Assembly (NCBI RefSeq): GCF_016919065.1
Contig: NZ_JAFFQA010000008.1
Location: 90,798-154,797, forward strand
Length of the DNA stretch: 64,000 nt
Source: Desulfobulbus rhabdoformis
GTDB taxonomy: Bacteria; Desulfobacterota; Desulfobulbia; Desulfobulbales; Desulfobulbaceae
Direction of reading: 5' to 3'
Shown here: piece by piece, positions 16,779 through 26,863 of the stretch
Numbering within the stretch: position 1 is the first letter of the stretch
How the letters are laid out: every line of letters begins with the position of its first letter
The notes under the pieces: generated by a model
Databases searched by the model: none
Seen by the model: the letters and a program-made list of their open reading frames with translations, nothing else
What the model was told of the DNA's origin: nothing
Made by a program: the position numbers and the translations under genes

Positions 16779-17945
16779 TTACGGGTTCAGAGGAACATCA
16801 AGCAGCGTAAGTGCCACATTCGCTGCCCGCTTTGAAGCACCCGGTCCACCGAGTCGTTCATGTACCTCGGAAAATCCGGCGAGCATGGCCTTGCGCTCGG
16901 CAGAATCTGTGATCAGCGGTTCGAGTTCCTTGGCTATCCTCTCGGGAGTGACTTCGTCCTGCAGAAGCTCGGGGATAATTGCACGCTTGCCTATGAGGTT
17001 AACCAGGGAGAAAAACTTAATCCCACGTATGAGCAAACGTCCCAGCCGGTAGGTCATAGGAGAGACGCGATAGGTTGCCACGGTCGGGATGCCGAGAATT
17101 GCCAGCTCAAGGAGCACGGTGCCCGAAGCAGCCACAGTTGCCTCGCAAGCGGCCATCATAGAGTACCGGTCTTCGCTGATGAGGCGAATATCAAGCTCTT
17201 GCTGTGCTTGCGAAAGGCCCTGCTCATCAAGCAGTTCCTGGCTGACAGTGGGGGCCTTGGGGAGCAGAAAGGTAAGGTCCGGATGTTTGCTGGCAAGCAA
17301 CTTTGCCGCCTGGAGAAAAATCGGTAGGAGAGAGGATATCTCTTTTCTACGACTTCCCGGAAGCAGGCCAACCAGGGGCTTCTCACTGGCAATACCCAGC
17401 TCTTGACGAAACGTGTCCACGCTTTTCTGTGGTTTGACCGTGTCCATCAAAGGATGGCCGACAAAGTCCACCTCGTAGCCGTACTGTTTATAAAAATCCT
17501 GCTCAAAGGGGAGAATGACGGCGACACGGTCAGTGAGTCGGGCAATAGCGTGGACTCTTCGTTTCCGCCAGGCCCAAATTTGAGGGCTGATGTAATAAAG
17601 AACAGGAATACCCAGTTTTTTAGCCTGCCGGGCAAGCAGGAGGTTGAAATCCGGGTAGTCAATCAGAATAAGCAGGCCAGGCCTGTGTTCGCGCATGCGG
17701 GTCAAGAGGGTTTTGCGCGCGGTAAGAATATCGCCCAGATGGGCAATGACCTCAAAGGCACCCACCACAGCAATAGAGGCCGCGTCCCAGAGAAGCTCCA
17801 CTCCCGCTTCCACCAGTGCTGGACCGCCCATACCGGAAAAATGGAGTTCGGGCTCTTGCTCTCGCATAGCCCGAACAAGGTTGGCCCCGTGCATATCGCC
17901 CGAGGCCTCCCCGGCCACAATCATGACTTCCCGTGTGGATTGCAT
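16779..17945 (-). CDS. lpxB: Lipid-A-disaccharide synthase
   Basis: 388 aa, the usual LpxB length. N-terminal motif GEASGDMHGANL, and the GT19 acceptor/donor blocks (YYISPQIWAWR; LPGSRRKEI). It condenses UDP-diacylglucosamine with lipid X at the inner membrane. It follows the Gfo/Idh/MocA gene by 8 bp, so both are likely co-transcribed. Confidence 0.95.
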   Translation of the reverse strand: MQSTREVMIVAGEASGDMHGANLVRAMREQEPELHFSGMGGPALVEAGVELLWDAASIAVVGAFEVIAHLGDILTARKTLLTRMREHRPGLLILIDYPDFNLLLARQAKKLGIPVLYYISPQIWAWRKRRVHAIARLTDRVAVILPFEQDFYKQYGYEVDFVGHPLMDTVKPQKSVDTFRQELGIASEKPLVGLLPGSRRKEISSLLPIFLQAAKLLASKHPDLTFLLPKAPTVSQELLDEQGLSQAQQELDIRLISEDRYSMMAACEATVAASGTVLLELAILGIPTVATYRVSPMTYRLGRLLIRGIKFFSLVNLIGKRAIIPELLQDEVTPERIAKELEPLITDSAERKAMLAGFSEVHERLGGPGASKRAANVALTLLDVPLNP

Positions 17946-17953
17946 CAGATGAA

Positions 17954-18961
17954 TCAGGCTTGTCCCAAGTAGGCCAACAGGTCTGTCTTGCCTTCACTGA
18001 CTAATATTTCTGCGACCTGCTTGCGGTTTTCTTTGATCTGCTCAACGACCTTCAGGGCCACGTCCAGGGCGCGACGGCCCTGCTCACCGGTGACCTGGGG
18101 CAGGCTACGATCAGAAACATGATCAATGAAATCACGTAACTCAAGCTCAAGGGCATCCTGATCCTGAAAACCCGCCTTTTCAATTTGGGGGATGGGCGTG
18201 GTACCTGGTTCACCTTTTTTCAGGCGCACGGACATCACCTCTTTTTTGCCGAAATCCACCGAGAGATACTGGCCTGGCTGAAAGATGCGCATACGTCGCA
18301 TGTTATCCATGGAGATGCGGCTTACTGTGATGTTGGCGGTACAGCCGTTTTCAAAGATAAGACGGGCGTTAGCGATATCGGTGTGTTTGGTTACAACCGG
18401 AGATCCGGCGGTTGTGATGGACTTGAGTGGCGAGTTGACGATGGAGAAAACAATATCAATATCGTGGATCATCAGGTCAAGGACCACGTCGACGTCCGTG
18501 CCCCGGTCTTTAAAGACAGCAATACGGTGGGCCTCAATAAAGAGCGGGTGAGTGAGCATGGGCTTGGTGGCAATGACCGCCGGGTTGAACCGCTCCAGGT
18601 GGCCAACCTGAAGCAGACATTTGTTTTCTTTGGCTAAGCGGATCAGATCATCGGCTTCCTCAAGCGTGGTGGTAATGGGTTTTTCCAGCATCACATCGAC
18701 CTTCGCTTCAAGGCAGGTCCGGGCCACTTCGTGGTGGAGACTGGTGGGCACAGCGATTGAGACCGCATCCACCTTGGAGAGTAATTCGGTATAATCGCTG
18801 AACCCTTGCGTACCGACTTCCGTTGCTATCTCCTGGGCGCGTGCATCACTGGCATCGGCGACACCGACAAGCTCAACATGTTCCATGGCCGCATATTTCT
18901 GGGCGTGGAAACGTCCAAGATAGCCAACTCCAATTACTCCAACCTTAATTTGTGTACTCAT
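17954..18961 (-). CDS. Gfo/Idh/MocA-family oxidoreductase, lipid-A-locus type
   Basis: 335 aa. Rossmann NAD(P) motif GVIGVGYLGRFHAQ at the N-terminus, catalytic-type EKPIT motif near residue 95. Position directly upstream of lpxB recalls GnnA, the UDP-GlcNAc 3-dehydrogenase that leads to amide-linked lipid A in some bacteria, but its partner aminotransferase GnnB is not seen here. Function is therefore only suggested. Confidence 0.8.
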   Translation of the reverse strand: MSTQIKVGVIGVGYLGRFHAQKYAAMEHVELVGVADASDARAQEIATEVGTQGFSDYTELLSKVDAVSIAVPTSLHHEVARTCLEAKVDVMLEKPITTTLEEADDLIRLAKENKCLLQVGHLERFNPAVIATKPMLTHPLFIEAHRIAVFKDRGTDVDVVLDLMIHDIDIVFSIVNSPLKSITTAGSPVVTKHTDIANARLIFENGCTANITVSRISMDNMRRMRIFQPGQYLSVDFGKKEVMSVRLKKGEPGTTPIPQIEKAGFQDQDALELELRDFIDHVSDRSLPQVTGEQGRRALDVALKVVEQIKENRKQVAEILVSEGKTDLLAYLGQA

Positions 18962-19014
18962 AATAATCCTTTAGGGAGCATGAGGAAAACATCTCCACGC
19001 CAGCCCTTTTGATC

Positions 19015-19722
19015 TCAGATACCGAGATACGCTTTTTGAATAGCGGTGTTGCTTAACAGCTCTGCCGCCTGATCCTGCATGACCACTCGTCCGTTTTCAA
19101 GGACATAACCGCGATGGGCTGTCTGCAATGCCAGGTTGGCATTTTGTTCGACGAGAAAGATGGTCGTGTGTTGTTCTTGATTGATTGTCCGAATAATATC
19201 AAAAATCTGTTTGGTGATTAAAGGCGCAAGTCCCATAGAGGGTTCATCCAAAAGCAGAAGCCGTGGCCGGGACATAAGCGCCCTGCTGATGGCCAGCATC
19301 TGCTGTTCGCCCCCGGAAAGATTCCCTCCCGGCTGATGACGACGCTTGGCCAGGATGGGAAAGAGCTGGTAAATATACTCCAGGTCCTGGGCGATTCCTT
19401 TGCTGTCTCTACGCAAAAATGCTCCCATGTCCAGGTTTTCTGTCACGGTGAGCTCTGGAAAGATATGCCTGCCTTCCGGGACCTGGCAGAGCCCAAGCTT
19501 GAAGATCTCATCAGCCGCCATTGCACTGATATCCCGGCCCTCGAAGAGGATGGATCCGCTACGCGGGGGAACAATGCCGCTGATCGCCATCAGGGTGGTC
19601 GATTTTCCCGCTCCGTTCGCTCCAATCAGGGTAATGATTTCCCCCTGATTGACACGCAGACTCACCCCATGCAAGGCCTGGATGTTGCCATAGAAGACGT
19701 CGATGTTCTTTATTTCAAGCAC
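19015..19722 (-). CDS. livF: Branched-chain amino acid ABC transporter ATPase LivF
   Basis: Short ABC ATPase, about 235 aa. Walker A GANGAGKST, signature LSGGEQQ, Walker B LLLLDEPSMGLAP. Starts at GTG 19722, ATG 19728 or GTG 19737 are possible; 19722 is chosen because AGGAGG is 6 nt upstream and the protein then begins like typical LivF. It overlaps livG by 8 nt. Last gene of livKHMGF. Confidence 0.92.
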   Translation of the reverse strand: MLEIKNIDVFYGNIQALHGVSLRVNQGEIITLIGANGAGKSTTLMAISGIVPPRSGSILFEGRDISAMAADEIFKLGLCQVPEGRHIFPELTVTENLDMGAFLRRDSKGIAQDLEYIYQLFPILAKRRHQPGGNLSGGEQQMLAISRALMSRPRLLLLDEPSMGLAPLITKQIFDIIRTINQEQHTTIFLVEQNANLALQTAHRGYVLENGRVVMQDQAAELLSNTAIQKAYLGI

Positions 19723-20503
19723 GAACATCCTCCTCACCCAGGTAGGCTTTGATCACTGCTGGATTGTACCGGACCTCATCGGGAGTACCTTCAGCGATTT
19801 TTCGGCCGTAATCCATAACAAAAATGTGATCCGACAAGGCCATGACCATTTTCATGTCGTGCTCTATCAGCAAAATAGAGAGCCCGTCGTCCTTGATCGA
19901 GAAAATCAGCTCGTTGAGCTCAAGGGTCTCCTGTGGGTTCATGCCCGCAGCCGGTTCATCGAGCAGGAGCAGGGTCGGCTCTGTGGCGAGTGCACGGGCA
20001 ATTTCCAGCCGCCGCTGCGCTCCATAGGGGAGGTTTTTGGCAAAGGTATTTGCCTGATCAGCCAAGCCGATTCGTTCTAATAAAGCAAAACTTATGCCGA
20101 TGATATCCTCTTCTTCGCGTAAGGTGGCAGGGTCGCGAAAGATTGCTCCAAATATTTTTGACCTGGTGCGGCAATGACGACCGATCATTACATTTTCAAG
20201 CACACTCATGTTGCTGAAAAGACGAATGTTTTGAAATGTTCTGGCCAGGCCGAGTTCTGTAACCTTGTTGGGTTTGAGCCCGTTGATCCGCTTGCCTCCC
20301 TTGCCCTGGTGGTTCAGGAGGATCGTGCCACCTGTCGGTGTGTACATACCGGTAAGGCAGTTGAAAAAGGTGGTTTTTCCCGCACCGTTCGGGCCGATTA
20401 AAGCCACAATTTCACCAGGATGAATGCGCAGGTTTACCTGATCCAGGGCGCGTATGCCGCCAAAATCCATGGTCAGGTCTTCAACGGAGAGTAGTGGTTC
20501 CAT
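19715..20503 (-). CDS. livG: Branched-chain amino acid ABC transporter ATPase LivG
   Basis: 262 aa. Walker A GPNGAGKTT, LivG-type insert with LARTFQNIRLF, and Walker B LLLLDEPAAGMNP. The family is the second nucleotide-binding subunit of the high-affinity leucine/isoleucine/valine importer. 23 bp downstream of livM. Confidence 0.94.
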   Translation of the reverse strand: MEPLLSVEDLTMDFGGIRALDQVNLRIHPGEIVALIGPNGAGKTTFFNCLTGMYTPTGGTILLNHQGKGGKRINGLKPNKVTELGLARTFQNIRLFSNMSVLENVMIGRHCRTRSKIFGAIFRDPATLREEEDIIGISFALLERIGLADQANTFAKNLPYGAQRRLEIARALATEPTLLLLDEPAAGMNPQETLELNELIFSIKDDGLSILLIEHDMKMVMALSDHIFVMDYGRKIAEGTPDEVRYNPAVIKAYLGEEDVRA

Positions 20504-20526
20504 GGGTGTGTCAAAAATGCAACAAA

Positions 20527-21732
20527 TTAGCGTTTGAGTGTGTAGGTTCGGCGCACAGTGCTGATGATTCCCTGAGGGCGAAAGATCATCATCAACACGA
20601 GAGTGGCTCCAAAGACCAGCATGCGATAATCGGAAATCGCACGAAGGTATTCAGGCAGCAGGATCAGGATCAGGGCGCCAAGGATGATACCGATAATAGA
20701 GCCCATCCCCCCCAGAACCACCACACAGAGAATAATGGCTGATTCCAGGAAAGTGAAGCTTTTGGGGCTGACATAGGTGTTTTGGGCAGCGAAAAAGACG
20801 CCGGCCATGCCAGCCCAAAAGGCACCCAGAGCAAAGGCGGTCAGCTTGGTTCGGGTTTTATCGATGCCCATGGCCTGACAGGCGATGTCGTCTTCGCGCA
20901 GGGCAAACCAGGCCCGACCGATGCGGGAATTCTGCAACCGATTGACAACGAAAATAGTGAAGGCAACCATCAGCATCATCAGGTAGTAGGTGTAGATGAT
21001 GGATTGATTAAGGCTCAAGTCCAGGCCAAAGAGACCGGGACGGGGAATATTGGATATGCCTGAGGGGCCATGGGAAAATTCACTCCAGTTTTCAAGAACC
21101 ATGCGAATGATCTCACCAAATCCCAGGGTAACAATAGCCAGATAGTCGCCGCGCAGACGCAGCACAGGGAAACCCAAAAGAACACCAAAAAGAGCGGCCA
21201 GGAGCCCGGCAACAGGTAAAACCGTCCAGAACCCAAGGCCAAAATGAAGGTTCAACAGAGCGTAGGAATAGGCTCCTACTGCATAAAAGGCGACGTAACC
21301 AAGATCAAGAAGGCCAGCGACGCCCACCACGATATTCAACCCCAGACCGAGAACAACATACATCAGTGCGGTCGTCATGATGGTTGTCTGGTAGGTGGAA
21401 AATTGGGTAGGAAAAAGAATAAAAAAGAGGAGCACCAGGCTCAGAAGAGGTAGGTACACCATTTTATGATGCAGGTGTGTACGGATCCGGCTGCTCAGCC
21501 GAGAATTCTTGAGAGAAGCGTCCTCTTGCTTTTTTTGAACCAGCAGACGGCGGCCACTTCTCAAGGCAAGAGTTGCCACAAAGCAGACTCCGCCAATGAT
21601 AAACATGTTGTTCCAGCGCCAGATAATGGTGTCTTCAATGGTGTTGACCTTGATTACCAGTAAAGGGAAGGTGAGAAACATAAACCAGAGGCCGATGAGA
21701 AGGGCCTGTCGTACATCTTTGGCTGTAAGCAT
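20527..21732 (-). CDS. livM: Branched-chain amino acid ABC transporter permease LivM
   Basis: 401 aa, multispanning. The LivM core is seen in NIVVGVAGLLDLGYVAFYAVG and the loop ALREDDIACQAMGI. Start 21732 (MLTAKDVRQ) has GGAGG 8 nt upstream. The N-terminal extra segment (two helices before the core) is common in long LivM proteins. Confidence 0.92.
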   Translation of the reverse strand: MLTAKDVRQALLIGLWFMFLTFPLLVIKVNTIEDTIIWRWNNMFIIGGVCFVATLALRSGRRLLVQKKQEDASLKNSRLSSRIRTHLHHKMVYLPLLSLVLLFFILFPTQFSTYQTTIMTTALMYVVLGLGLNIVVGVAGLLDLGYVAFYAVGAYSYALLNLHFGLGFWTVLPVAGLLAALFGVLLGFPVLRLRGDYLAIVTLGFGEIIRMVLENWSEFSHGPSGISNIPRPGLFGLDLSLNQSIIYTYYLMMLMVAFTIFVVNRLQNSRIGRAWFALREDDIACQAMGIDKTRTKLTAFALGAFWAGMAGVFFAAQNTYVSPKSFTFLESAIILCVVVLGGMGSIIGIILGALILILLPEYLRAISDYRMLVFGATLVLMMIFRPQGIISTVRRTYTLKR

Positions 21733-21745
21733 CACCCGTTCCTCC

Positions 21746-22648
21746 TTACACCTTTTCAATAGTCGCCTTGCCCAAAAGACCGGCAGGTCTGAAAATTAAA
21801 ATCAGTACCAGAAGGGAAAAAGCAAAGACATCTTCATAGTCGCTGCTCACATACCCGGTGGCAAAGGCTTCGGTGAGCCCCAGGATATAGCTGCCAAGCA
21901 CCGCGCCGGGTATTGAACCGATTCCTCCCAGTACAGCAGCGGTGAAAGCTTTGATGCCGGCAATAAAACCAATGTAGAGGTTAATCTGGCCGATATGCGA
22001 GGCGATCAGCACTCCTCCAAGCGCAGCCAGTCCACTGCCAATGATAAAGGTGATGGAAATGATGCGATCCACATTAATGCCAAGCAAAAGGGCCATCTTT
22101 TTATCCTGGGCCGTGGCTCGCATGGCTTTGCCGGTACGGGTATACTTAATCAGCAGCATAAGTCCAATCATGCCCAGGGCAGAGACAACCAGAATAACCA
22201 GGTCTGTTGAGCCAACAATCCCTGCGTAAGGCTCTAAAAAATCGAATTCTGGAATCAGAGCAGGGAAGGGGAGGTAATCGGCAGTTTGAGCAAGCTGTAC
22301 ATAGTTTTGCAGAAAGATCGACATGCCGATAGCTGAGATAAGCGGCGAGAGTCTCGGCGCATCGCGAAGAGGCCGGTAGGCAATTTTTTCCATGGTGTAC
22401 CCGTAAGCTGCGGACCATATTATAGCGGCCAGAGCTGCGAGAATCAGGATGGCGGGTAGGGGGAGGCCAAGATAAGTAAGGACTGAGGAGGCGATGAGCG
22501 CAGTAAAGGCGCCGATCATATATATTTCACCATGGGCAAAGTTAATCAGGCCGATGATTCCGTAAACCATGGTGTAGCCCAGGGCAATCAGGGCATAGAT
22601 GGAGCCACGGGTGAGACCACTGAAAGTCAGTTCAATAAAATATTCCAT
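21746..22648 (-). CDS. livH: Branched-chain amino acid ABC transporter permease LivH
   Basis: 300 aa, multispanning, with the LivH opening GSIYALIALGYTMVYGIIGL and the loop MRATAQDKKMALLLGI. Start 22648 (MEYFIEL) matches the family start better than the upstream ATG at 22666. Between livK and livH lies a hairpin terminator. Confidence 0.92.
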   Translation of the reverse strand: MEYFIELTFSGLTRGSIYALIALGYTMVYGIIGLINFAHGEIYMIGAFTALIASSVLTYLGLPLPAILILAALAAIIWSAAYGYTMEKIAYRPLRDAPRLSPLISAIGMSIFLQNYVQLAQTADYLPFPALIPEFDFLEPYAGIVGSTDLVILVVSALGMIGLMLLIKYTRTGKAMRATAQDKKMALLLGINVDRIISITFIIGSGLAALGGVLIASHIGQINLYIGFIAGIKAFTAAVLGGIGSIPGAVLGSYILGLTEAFATGYVSSDYEDVFAFSLLVLILIFRPAGLLGKATIEKV

Positions 22649-22787
22649 GGGGGCATAGCAGTACAAGCAGCCTATGAGGGATGGTTTGAGTGGTTGATTT
22701 CATCAATCTGAATCCGTGAAACCGGGTGAATACTGAGCAGTAAATTATCCTGAACAAAAAGAATTTATGAGGGCTCACTGACTCAGG

Positions 22788-22830
22788 AGTAAAAAAATAA
22801 ATGCCTGAAACCGACGAGCGATTCCAGGCA
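22788..22830 (-). terminator. Leaky terminator between livK and livHMGF
   Basis: Minus-strand hairpin TGCCTG-N17-CAGGCA followed by a T-rich run (TTTATTTTTTT). Its place right after the binding-protein gene fits a common way of making more LivK than permease. Confidence 0.7.
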
Positions 22831-22852
22831 TACATAGACATGGAAAACCGGC

Positions 22853-23968
22853 TTACTGTACCTGTACGTATTTCCCCTCTTGCACCTGATAGATGGAAAA
22901 TCCGATGCCAATGGGATCGCCTTTGTCATCGAATTTAATTTTGCCAAATGGGGTGTCCACCTCTTCATTATGCAGGGCTGTGGCAACGGCTTTGGGATCG
23001 GTTGAGCCAGCCTTGGCTATGGCGTTGGTCAGGGCAAGGGTTGCTGTCACTGCGTTGTCAAAAAAGGCACCAGGCTCCTTTCCTTCACTTTGTTTGAATT
23101 TCTCACGATACTCGATACCAATGGGGCTTTGTGATACATCCGCAGGACCTGTTGCGTAGACACCTTCGGCGTATTTCCCGGCAACCTTGATGAAGGTGTC
23201 ATCTTTTACACCATCATCAGAGATAAACGGGATACTGAGTCGTTTTTGGCGCATACGGCTGACGATCTTGGATGCTTCGGGATGATACCCTCCAAAAATC
23301 ACAGCATCGGCCCGGAACCGTTTTATCTTCTGAACAATTGCCGAGTAATCCGGCGCGCCTTGAGTCACTCCTTCAAAAAGTACGACTTTTGCTTCACCTG
23401 AGTCCTTTATGAACTTAAGAGCATACTCAGCAAGTCCCTTGCCGTAATCCGCTTTGTCGTGGATAACAGCGATTTTTTTAGCCTTCAGCGTATGTAAAGT
23501 GAAATCGACCACATAGCGGGCCTGGACAGCATCCGAACCGATGGTGCGGTAAAAGTTGGGGTAGTCACCACTTTGGGTCAGATCCGGTGTGGTTGCAGAG
23601 GGGGAAATAGCGATCACCTTGGCGTCACGGTAGATGGGAAGTGCTGCCTTTGTGGCACCGGAGCAAATGTGTCCAATGACCACTTTAACACCAGAAGAGA
23701 CCAGTTTGGTCGCGGTACTGGTGGCTATCTCAGGTTTACAGGCCTCGTCTTCGATCAGGAGTTCAATCTCGCTGCCGTTGATGCCGCCATTTGCATTAAT
23801 ATCTTTGACAATCAGTTGAGCGGCTTTTAAAGTCGGCAAGCCGTAGCTGGCAAGATCTCCACTGTGGGCACCGGCAACTCCGATTTTAATAGGCTCTCCC
23901 GCAAACGCCAGGGCAGTGGCAAAGGCAACAGCAGCACAAATTGAAACTATCTTGAATGTTTTCAGCAT
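22853..23968 (-). CDS. livK: Branched-chain amino acid ABC transporter substrate-binding protein LivK
   Basis: 371 aa. Signal peptide of about 23 residues (ending AFAG) and a type-1 periplasmic binding fold (IKIGVAGAHSGDLASYG; VIGHICSGATKAA). Captures amino acids in the periplasm for LivHMGF. First gene of the operon, preceded by a good AGGAGG. Confidence 0.93.
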   Translation of the reverse strand: MLKTFKIVSICAAVAFATALAFAGEPIKIGVAGAHSGDLASYGLPTLKAAQLIVKDINANGGINGSEIELLIEDEACKPEIATSTATKLVSSGVKVVIGHICSGATKAALPIYRDAKVIAISPSATTPDLTQSGDYPNFYRTIGSDAVQARYVVDFTLHTLKAKKIAVIHDKADYGKGLAEYALKFIKDSGEAKVVLFEGVTQGAPDYSAIVQKIKRFRADAVIFGGYHPEASKIVSRMRQKRLSIPFISDDGVKDDTFIKVAGKYAEGVYATGPADVSQSPIGIEYREKFKQSEGKEPGAFFDNAVTATLALTNAIAKAGSTDPKAVATALHNEEVDTPFGKIKFDDKGDPIGIGFSIYQVQEGKYVQVQ

Positions 23969-24297
23969 GAAAATACCTCCTTTTAACGTAGCTCGTCAGT
24001 ATACAAGACAGCCGTAACAACGAATACCCGTGGGGTGGCATCATCTCCTGCGGTGTACAAATGTGACAAAAGATGTCTCCTCAAGACCTGCTAGCTGGTC
24101 TGGTCTTGGGAGCGACGGCGGGGGAATCGAATGCGGCAAGGCGTTCGTATTTGTAATTTTTTAGAACTTTTTTTTACTCTACTGAGATTATTTTGCACTA
24201 AAAATGACCGAATTTTCCATGAAGTTACTCCACGATTGGAGTCATCTGCGCATAAATAATATCCCACAAAAAAGGATGTAGACCAGAGGATCGACGC
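23969..24297. promoter_or_regulatory. Divergent intergenic region livK / lpxK
   Basis: 329 bp without a gene. It must hold the liv promoter on the minus strand and the lpxK promoter on the plus strand. No operator or riboswitch was recognised. Confidence 0.4.
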
Positions 24298-25365
24298 ATG
24301 AAATCAACAGCCTTTTATTACTCTCTGGGGCGGCCCTTTTCCCCGATCTATGGTCTGGCCATGCGTCTACGGGAGAAGATGTATGCCAGGGGGGTGTTCA
24401 AAAGTTATTCGCTCTCAGTTCCCGTTATCAGTGTGGGAAATCTGACCATGGGGGGAGCTGGTAAGACTCCGGTTGTCTGTTATCTGGCAAGAAAACTCAA
24501 ACGGGCAGGGTACAGTCCGGCTGTGGTTAGCCGGGGGTATGGGGGCAAGGCGAACGGTAAGGTCAATATCGTCTCCGATGGAACCACCCTCAAGCTCAGC
24601 GCCGACATGGCGGGAGACGAGCCCCGCATGCTGGCTGAACTCTTGGAGGATATTCCAGTGCTTACAGGAATCGTTCGTCGTTTTCCTGCGCAGCGTGCCA
24701 TTGAAATGGGGGCAAACGTGCTGCTCCTTGACGATGGTTTTCAGCATATGGCAATCAACCGGGATATTAATCTGGCCCTTTTTAACACGGACTGGTTGGC
24801 CGGTAACTCGCGAGTCTTTCCCGGTGGGGACCTTCGGGAACCAGTTGCCGCACTGCGTCGAGCGAGTCGTTTTGTCATGACTGGAATGCGAGAGGACAAT
24901 CGAGAGCGAGCAGAGCGCTTTGCTGATTTATTACACTCTAAATTTCCCGAAATTCCACTTTCTTTTCTTGAGTACGGTCCCAGTTCTTCAGTTGCCATTG
25001 AGCAGGGGACTGGCCGCCTGGTTGAGTCTTCGTGCTCGCTTAAAGAAAAATCATGGTACGCCTTTGCTGGTATTGCTCAGCCGCAATCATTCTATAAGAG
25101 CCTGGAAGAGTGCGGAGTTGCCATAGCTGGTTTTCAAGGTTTTGCAGATCACCAGGTATACACCAAAGAAATCCTTGATCAGCTCAATCGGGAGGCTGAT
25201 AAATCGGGTGCAGCTGGTCTTGTGACGACAGAAAAAGACCTGGTCAAACTTGCTGCAGTTGCCGAGTCTACAACCTTACCCCTTCTTGCGCTTCGTATGG
25301 AAGTGAGAGAAAGCGGCGATTTTTTAAATAATATCCTGAAAGAGTTACAGTGTTCGTCATCCTGA
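24298..25365 (+). CDS. lpxK: Tetraacyldisaccharide 4'-kinase
   Basis: 355 aa. Walker A region NLTMGGAGKTPVV, and LLDDGFQH typical of LpxK. The enzyme phosphorylates the lipid A precursor at the inner membrane. Followed by a terminator. Confidence 0.95.
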   Translation: MKSTAFYYSLGRPFSPIYGLAMRLREKMYARGVFKSYSLSVPVISVGNLTMGGAGKTPVVCYLARKLKRAGYSPAVVSRGYGGKANGKVNIVSDGTTLKLSADMAGDEPRMLAELLEDIPVLTGIVRRFPAQRAIEMGANVLLLDDGFQHMAINRDINLALFNTDWLAGNSRVFPGGDLREPVAALRRASRFVMTGMREDNRERAERFADLLHSKFPEIPLSFLEYGPSSSVAIEQGTGRLVESSCSLKEKSWYAFAGIAQPQSFYKSLEECGVAIAGFQGFADHQVYTKEILDQLNREADKSGAAGLVTTEKDLVKLAAVAESTTLPLLALRMEVRESGDFLNNILKELQCSSS

Positions 25366-25426
25366 TTCTCTCTGCAATAAACCTGAATTCGTCACGGAAT
25401 CATACAAGGACAAACGCAACTGTGTA

Positions 25427-25468
25427 AAAAAAGACACAGTTTGGGCTGAGACGTACTGTGTCTTTTTT
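25427..25468 (+). terminator. Terminator after lpxK
   Basis: Long stem AAAAAAGACACAGT / ACTGTGTCTTTTTT with a 14-nt loop; symmetric A and T runs allow it to act on either strand. Confidence 0.85.
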
Positions 25469-25662
25469 GCCACATTTTGCTAGGGCTGATTTTGTTTTTT
25501 TGAATGTCTCTTTTTGATAGGCGTTCTTTTTGTATGTAACTACAGGAAATTATGCCTAGGTCCTTCGGTTTTTCGTGTTCTTGGATTAACAATTGCATAA
25601 TGATATTCAAATATTTGCACCAAAAGAGATCGAGTAAAAAGAGTATAATAAGGACGTATTCC

Positions 25663-26658
25663 ATGGCATCTTCAATTGAGCCACATCAATATACCGTAAA
25701 ACGCGCCGTTAGTTGTTGCGGTGTTGGCCTGCATACCGGCAGAACCGTAAACCTGACCATCAGTCCGGCCCCGGATAATACCGGAATTCAATTTGTGCGT
25801 ACCGACGTAGAAGGTAATCCCCTTATCCCTGCCCGGGTTGAACGTGTTGTCGATACCACCTTGGCAACCACTCTGGGAGACGGGGAGAATCGTATATCGA
25901 CCACCGAGCATCTGCTGGCTGCCCTGCGTGCCTCTGGGATCGACAACGCCCTTTTGGAAATAGACTCCCACGAGACCCCTATCATGGACGGAAGTGCAGG
26001 ACCTTTCATGCGTCTTCTGAAAAATGCAGGGCGTCAGCGTCAGCGTTCGCTTCGCAAGGTGATGCGCATCACTCAAACAATTTCGTTCACCGACGGCGAT
26101 AAAACCATTCGCGTAGAGCCCAGCGACGTTTTTAAGGTAACAGGTCGCATCAAGTTTGATGACGCACTGATCAGCGAACAACGCTATTCGACCGTGGTGG
26201 ATCGTGATCATTTTGCCAAGGAAATAGCGACGGCTCGTACCTTTGGATTTGTCGAGCAGGTGGAACAACTCTGGCAAAACGGACTTGCCCTTGGCGGTAC
26301 CCTGGAAAACGTTATTGCCATTCACTGGAACCGAAAGTCAATCCTCAATGAGGATGGCCTTCGTTTTGATGATGAATTTATTCGCCACAAAGTCCTCGAT
26401 ATCATTGGCGACATGACCTTGCTTGGATCTCCGTTGCTGGGTCACGTAATTGCCGACCGATCCGGCCACGGCCTGCACTTAGGTCTCATGCAGACTATCA
26501 TTGCCAACCCGCAGTGTTGGGAGTATGTTACCTTGGAACAGCACAACGGGTCTTTGCTTCAGCATGTTGTTGATTCAACCCCACAGCCCGGACGTTTTGC
26601 TCCGATCTTTACGCCGGTGCACGGTAATCTGCGTTCACCGCAACCCTGCGCTCTTTAA
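25663..26658 (+). CDS. lpxC: UDP-3-O-acyl-N-acetylglucosamine deacetylase
   Basis: 331 aa. Catalyses the committed step of lipid A synthesis. Zinc-site motifs ISTTEHLLAALRA and FIRHKVLDIIGD are present, plus the late HGLHLGL. Start 25663 (MASSIEPHQ) has AAGGA upstream; the open frame extends 37 codons further but with a poor start and A/T-rich, non-family sequence. Confidence 0.96.
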   Translation: MASSIEPHQYTVKRAVSCCGVGLHTGRTVNLTISPAPDNTGIQFVRTDVEGNPLIPARVERVVDTTLATTLGDGENRISTTEHLLAALRASGIDNALLEIDSHETPIMDGSAGPFMRLLKNAGRQRQRSLRKVMRITQTISFTDGDKTIRVEPSDVFKVTGRIKFDDALISEQRYSTVVDRDHFAKEIATARTFGFVEQVEQLWQNGLALGGTLENVIAIHWNRKSILNEDGLRFDDEFIRHKVLDIIGDMTLLGSPLLGHVIADRSGHGLHLGLMQTIIANPQCWEYVTLEQHNGSLLQHVVDSTPQPGRFAPIFTPVHGNLRSPQPCAL

Positions 26659-26683
26659 GCGTCCTACAGGGCGATACACTCAT

Positions 26684-26714
26684 AACCGTCGGATTATTCC
26701 GACGGTTTTTTTTT
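26684..26714 (+). terminator. Terminator after lpxC
   Basis: 10-bp perfect stem AACCGTCGGA / TCCGACGGTT with a 4-nt loop followed by T9. Confidence 0.95.
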
Positions 26715-26863
26715 GTCGTTCGCCTGCCAATATTCGAAAGAGTTGTCGGAGCAGTAGAGAATGCGTATAGTTAATCTCTCGCAACGTCATCCCCCCTTGT
26801 CTCCGATAGGGGAGTGCAGAGTCTCGAATCCCTTTAAACCAACGAACCAACCACAGAGTATCA

